Of a stretch of 64,000 bases of DNA, positions 61,882 through 64,000 are shown piece by piece. This stretch comes from DAIDKA01 sp035503515 (GTDB taxonomy: Bacteria > Pseudomonadota > Gammaproteobacteria > Steroidobacterales > Steroidobacteraceae): NCBI GenBank assembly GCA_035503515.1, contig DATJTJ010000073.1, positions 1 to 64,000 on the forward strand, read 5' to 3'. Both the position numbers and the translations under genes were made by a program. Numbering within the stretch: position 1 is the stretch's first letter; each line of letters begins with the position of its first letter. The notes under the pieces were generated by a model. The model worked only from the letters and a program-made list of their open reading frames with translations. It was not told where the DNA came from and did no database searches.

Positions 61882-62708
61882 GCGCCGGCCGCAAGGGCCG
61901 CGAGCACCGCTGCCGTGTCGGGGCGCACGCCGCGCCACAGCTCGAAGGATTCCGCGGCCTGCTCCACCAGCATGCCCCAGCCCTGCGCCAGGCGGCTGCA
62001 GCCGTGCTGCTTCGCCCAGGCCAGGAAGGCGGTGCCGCCGCGCGCGTACGACATGTCGTAGCAGAAGGTGGTCGCGTGCAGCACCGTGGCCGGCACGGCC
62101 GGCACCTCGCCTGCAAGACCCGCAGAAGTGGCATTGATGACGATGTCGAACGCCCCACGACCGGCCAGCCGATCCAGGCTCGAGCCCTGGACCGGACCCA
62201 GCGCGCCGAAGACCCGCGCCAGTTCCTCGGCGCGCCCGCCGGAGCGGTTCGCGATCATGACCCGTTCGGGGGACTGGTCCAGGAGCGGGGCAATCACGCC
62301 TCGCGCGGCGCCGCCGGAGCCGACCATCAGGATGCGGGCGCCCGCCAGGTCCACCTTGAGGTTGGCCGTCAGGTCCCGGACCAGCCCGGCGCCGTCGGTG
62401 TTGTCACCGGTGATGCCATCGGCGTCCATGAGCAGGGTGTTGACCGCGCCGGCGCGCGCGGCGCGTTCGCTCATGGAGCGCACCATGGCGACGGCGCCGA
62501 CCTTGTGCGGCACGGTCACGTTCAGCCCCGCCCCGCCGCGTCGCCAGAACTCCATGACGAAGGCGTGCAGGCCCTCGGGCGGGACGTCATGCGGGCGATA
62601 GACCATGTTCTGCCCGCGCTGGCGCGCGAACATGCCATGGATGAACGGTGAACGGCTATGGGCCACCGGATGGCCGATGACGCCGTATTCGGTGGGTGAT
62701 TCAGCCAT
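61878..62708 (-). CDS. aroE: Shikimate dehydrogenase
   Basis: Reduces 3-dehydroshikimate to shikimate in the aromatic amino-acid pathway. The substrate motif is HSRSPFIHGMF, the catalytic Lys69 is in NVTVPHKVGA and Asp105 in GDNTDGAGLV. The NADP-binding loop is MVGSGGAARGV. The 276-residue length is normal. It overlaps rlmJ by eight bases and is probably co-transcribed with it. Confidence 0.95.
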   Translation of the reverse strand: MAESPTEYGVIGHPVAHSRSPFIHGMFARQRGQNMVYRPHDVPPEGLHAFVMEFWRRGGAGLNVTVPHKVGAVAMVRSMSERAARAGAVNTLLMDADGITGDNTDGAGLVRDLTANLKVDLAGARILMVGSGGAARGVIAPLLDQSPERVMIANRSGGRAEELARVFGALGPVQGSSLDRLAGRGAFDIVINATSAGLAGEVPAVPATVLHATTFCYDMSYARGGTAFLAWAKQHGCSRLAQGWGMLVEQAAESFELWRGVRPDTAAVLAALAAGA

Positions 62709-63558
62709 GCATGGTGCTCCTCGGGTCCGGCGTCTCCTCGACCAGGCAGCCCCCGGTGCCGGCGGCGTCGAGCGAGTCGACCAGCCGCGGCAGCCACAGC
62801 CGCATGCGTTCGGCCAGCTGGTAGGGCGGATGGATGATAACCAGGCCGGATCCGTTCAGGGCAACGCGCGAGTCGCACGGATGCAGCCACAGCTCGCTGA
62901 CCAGCGCCGGTTGCCGCAACGCGCCGAGCAGCCGTCTGCGCCACGGCTGGCTGTCGCGGGCGTCCTTGATGGGATACCACAGGAAGATGACGGCGGTGGC
63001 GAAGCGCCTGAGGATGTCATCGATGGCGGCGCGGGCCTGGCCGAAATCGCGGGAGCTCTCCTCGTACGGCGGATCGATGAGCACCAGTCCGCGCCGCTCG
63101 GCCGGCGGCATGTGGGCGCGCAGCTTCTGGTAACCATCGCCGATCTCGACCCGCACGTTCGCGCGGTGGGCGACGGCACGTTCGAGCGCATGCGCTTCGG
63201 GCGGCTGGATTTCGACCAGCACCGCGCGGTCCTGCCCGCGCAGCGCCGCGGCCGCCAGCAATGGTGAGCCCGGATAGGCGTTGCGGTCGTTCAGGAGTTC
63301 GCGCCAGTGCCTGACGGCAGCGCCGTAGGCGATGAGTTCCGGGAACTCGCCCGGATCGTGCAGCAGTCGCGTCAGGCCCGAGCGCGAGGCGCGGCCGGCC
63401 GCGGACTCGGACAGGTCATAGGCGCCGCGTCCGGCGTGGGTCTCCAGGTACAGGAAACCCTTGTCCTTCTTCTGCAGGCCCGCGATGCCGGCGAGCAGCG
63501 TGACGTGCTTGTGCACATCGGCGAAGTTGCCGGCGTGGAAGCTGTGCCGGTACTTCAC
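62701..63558 (-). CDS. rlmJ: 23S rRNA (adenine2030-N6)-methyltransferase
   Basis: The 285-residue protein begins with the RlmJ signature HAGNFADVHKHVTLL and has the catalytic N6-adenine motif DPPYEE near residue 163. It methylates A2030 of 23S rRNA. Upstream is topA with nine bases between; downstream is aroE. Confidence 0.95.
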   Translation of the reverse strand: MKYRHSFHAGNFADVHKHVTLLAGIAGLQKKDKGFLYLETHAGRGAYDLSESAAGRASRSGLTRLLHDPGEFPELIAYGAAVRHWRELLNDRNAYPGSPLLAAAALRGQDRAVLVEIQPPEAHALERAVAHRANVRVEIGDGYQKLRAHMPPAERRGLVLIDPPYEESSRDFGQARAAIDDILRRFATAVIFLWYPIKDARDSQPWRRRLLGALRQPALVSELWLHPCDSRVALNGSGLVIIHPPYQLAERMRLWLPRLVDSLDAAGTGGCLVEETPDPRSTMHG

Positions 63559-63567
63559 ACCGGCAAC

Positions 63568-64000
63568 TTAGGCCTCGGCCTTGGCGCCGCGGGCCGGCGC
63601 CTTGCGGCGCGCTGGCTTTGCGGCGGCCTTCGCCGATTTGGCCGACTTCGCCTTTTTCTTCTTCCTGACCGGCGCGGCGGCACCGTGGGTCGCGCCGTTG
63701 GCTTTCGCGCCGGCCGGCGCGGCCGCGACCCTGCTGCCCTTGGCGCTGCGCTTCGCGCCCGTCTCGCCGGATGCTCTGGCCGCCGGCGCCGCCGCGGCCC
63801 CGCGCCTGCCGCGGCCGAAGCGATTGCCGCGCACCGGGGCGGCGGCGAGCAGTTCGCGGCATTCCTCGAGGGTCAGGGTCTTCGGGTCGCGTTCCTTCGG
63901 GATCCGGGCGTTCTTGAGCTTGTCGCTGATGTAGGGCCCGTAGCGGCCATTGAGCACCTGGATGTTGTCGACGCCGAAGTCCCTGATGATGCGGTTGGCA
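63568..64000 (-). CDS. topA: DNA topoisomerase I, C-terminal fragment (cut by window edge)
   Basis: The frame is open to the right edge, giving the last 143 residues. It contains the repeat-domain motif VLNGRYGPYISDKLKNARIP and ELLAAAP, as in the C-terminal domains of gammaproteobacterial topoisomerase I. It then ends in a long Lys/Ala/Arg-rich tail (KKKKAKSAKSAKAAAKPARR) that probably binds nucleic acid. The catalytic part lies outside the window. Confidence 0.9.
   Translation of the reverse strand, partial: ANRIIRDFGVDNIQVLNGRYGPYISDKLKNARIPKERDPKTLTLEECRELLAAAPVRGNRFGRGRRGAAAAPAARASGETGAKRSAKGSRVAAAPAGAKANGATHGAAAPVRKKKKAKSAKSAKAAAKPARRKAPARGAKAEA

Overview
The window reads as a chromosome segment of a high-GC Gram-negative gammaproteobacterium. 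ADP-heptose (LPS core) genes, a TonB protein, type II secretion GspA/GspB, RlmJ, PrlC, RimO and a Lys/Ala-rich TopA tail all fit. The combination of a DUF6152/DUF6644 operon with an Npt-type transporter pair and C13 and S10 peptidases resembles the Steroidobacterales/Xanthomonadales/Nevskiales part of the class. This placement is inference from gene content; no rRNA, tRNA, phage, insertion sequence or CRISPR array was seen. Genes are tightly packed, often with ATGA, GTGA or TGATG overlaps, and no gene-free stretch exceeds about 235 bases. Both ends cut genes: atpD at the left and topA at the right.

Layout, left to right. 1-3900: end of the ATP synthase operon (atpD, atpC), a secreted C13 (legumain/caspase-like) peptidase and glmU. 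3913-4701: three small, possibly related helical proteins. 4676-7718 (minus): hldD-gmhB-hldE, the heptose pathway for LPS. 7807-13069: S10 carboxypeptidase divergent from a stand-alone ATP-dependent DNA ligase, a 57-residue membrane protein, a diiron-type MBL-fold protein and a SAM methyltransferase. 13185-16962 (minus): a five-gene envelope operon (DUF6152, two DUF6644 paralogues, a 447-residue secreted protein, DUF1206) divergent from an AraC-family regulator. 18193-21122: a transglutaminase-like DUF3857 gene broken by two -1 frameshifts, then a TraB/GumN protein. 21129-26741: Na+/H+ antiporter, SnoaL-like protein, GMC oxidoreductase, SixA-like phosphatase, rimO. 26865-31272: a methyltransferase, two unknown genes and a tandem pair of nucleotide-transporter-like genes.

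31279-36791 (minus): zinc alcohol dehydrogenase and a complete EmrA/EmrB/outer-membrane-factor tripartite efflux operon. 36810-42417 (minus): a stress-type glycine-rich protein, a Ser/Thr kinase with a degenerate receiver domain, a TonB protein with a receiver-like N-terminus, and gspB-gspA. 42427-47479 (minus): dinB, a DUF4399 protein, fadE, mdh. 47585-50045: a YtrA-type GntR regulator, ABC ATPase and permease behind a strong promoter that overlaps a perfect palindrome, with a 60-residue leader-like gene. 50062-53513: an Mla/MCE lipid transporter (STAS-MlaE fusion, ATPase, MCE protein, lipoprotein). 53482-58299 (minus): a PLD-fold protein that has lost its HKD residues, a GGDEF-EAL protein and an HD-domain protein. 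58397-64000: prlC, gor, aroE, rlmJ and the C-terminus of topA.

The best candidates for undescribed biology are the DUF6152/DUF6644 envelope operon, whose layout resembles a CopC/CopD pair, and the cluster joining receiver-like domains to a Ser/Thr kinase and a TonB protein beside gspAB.
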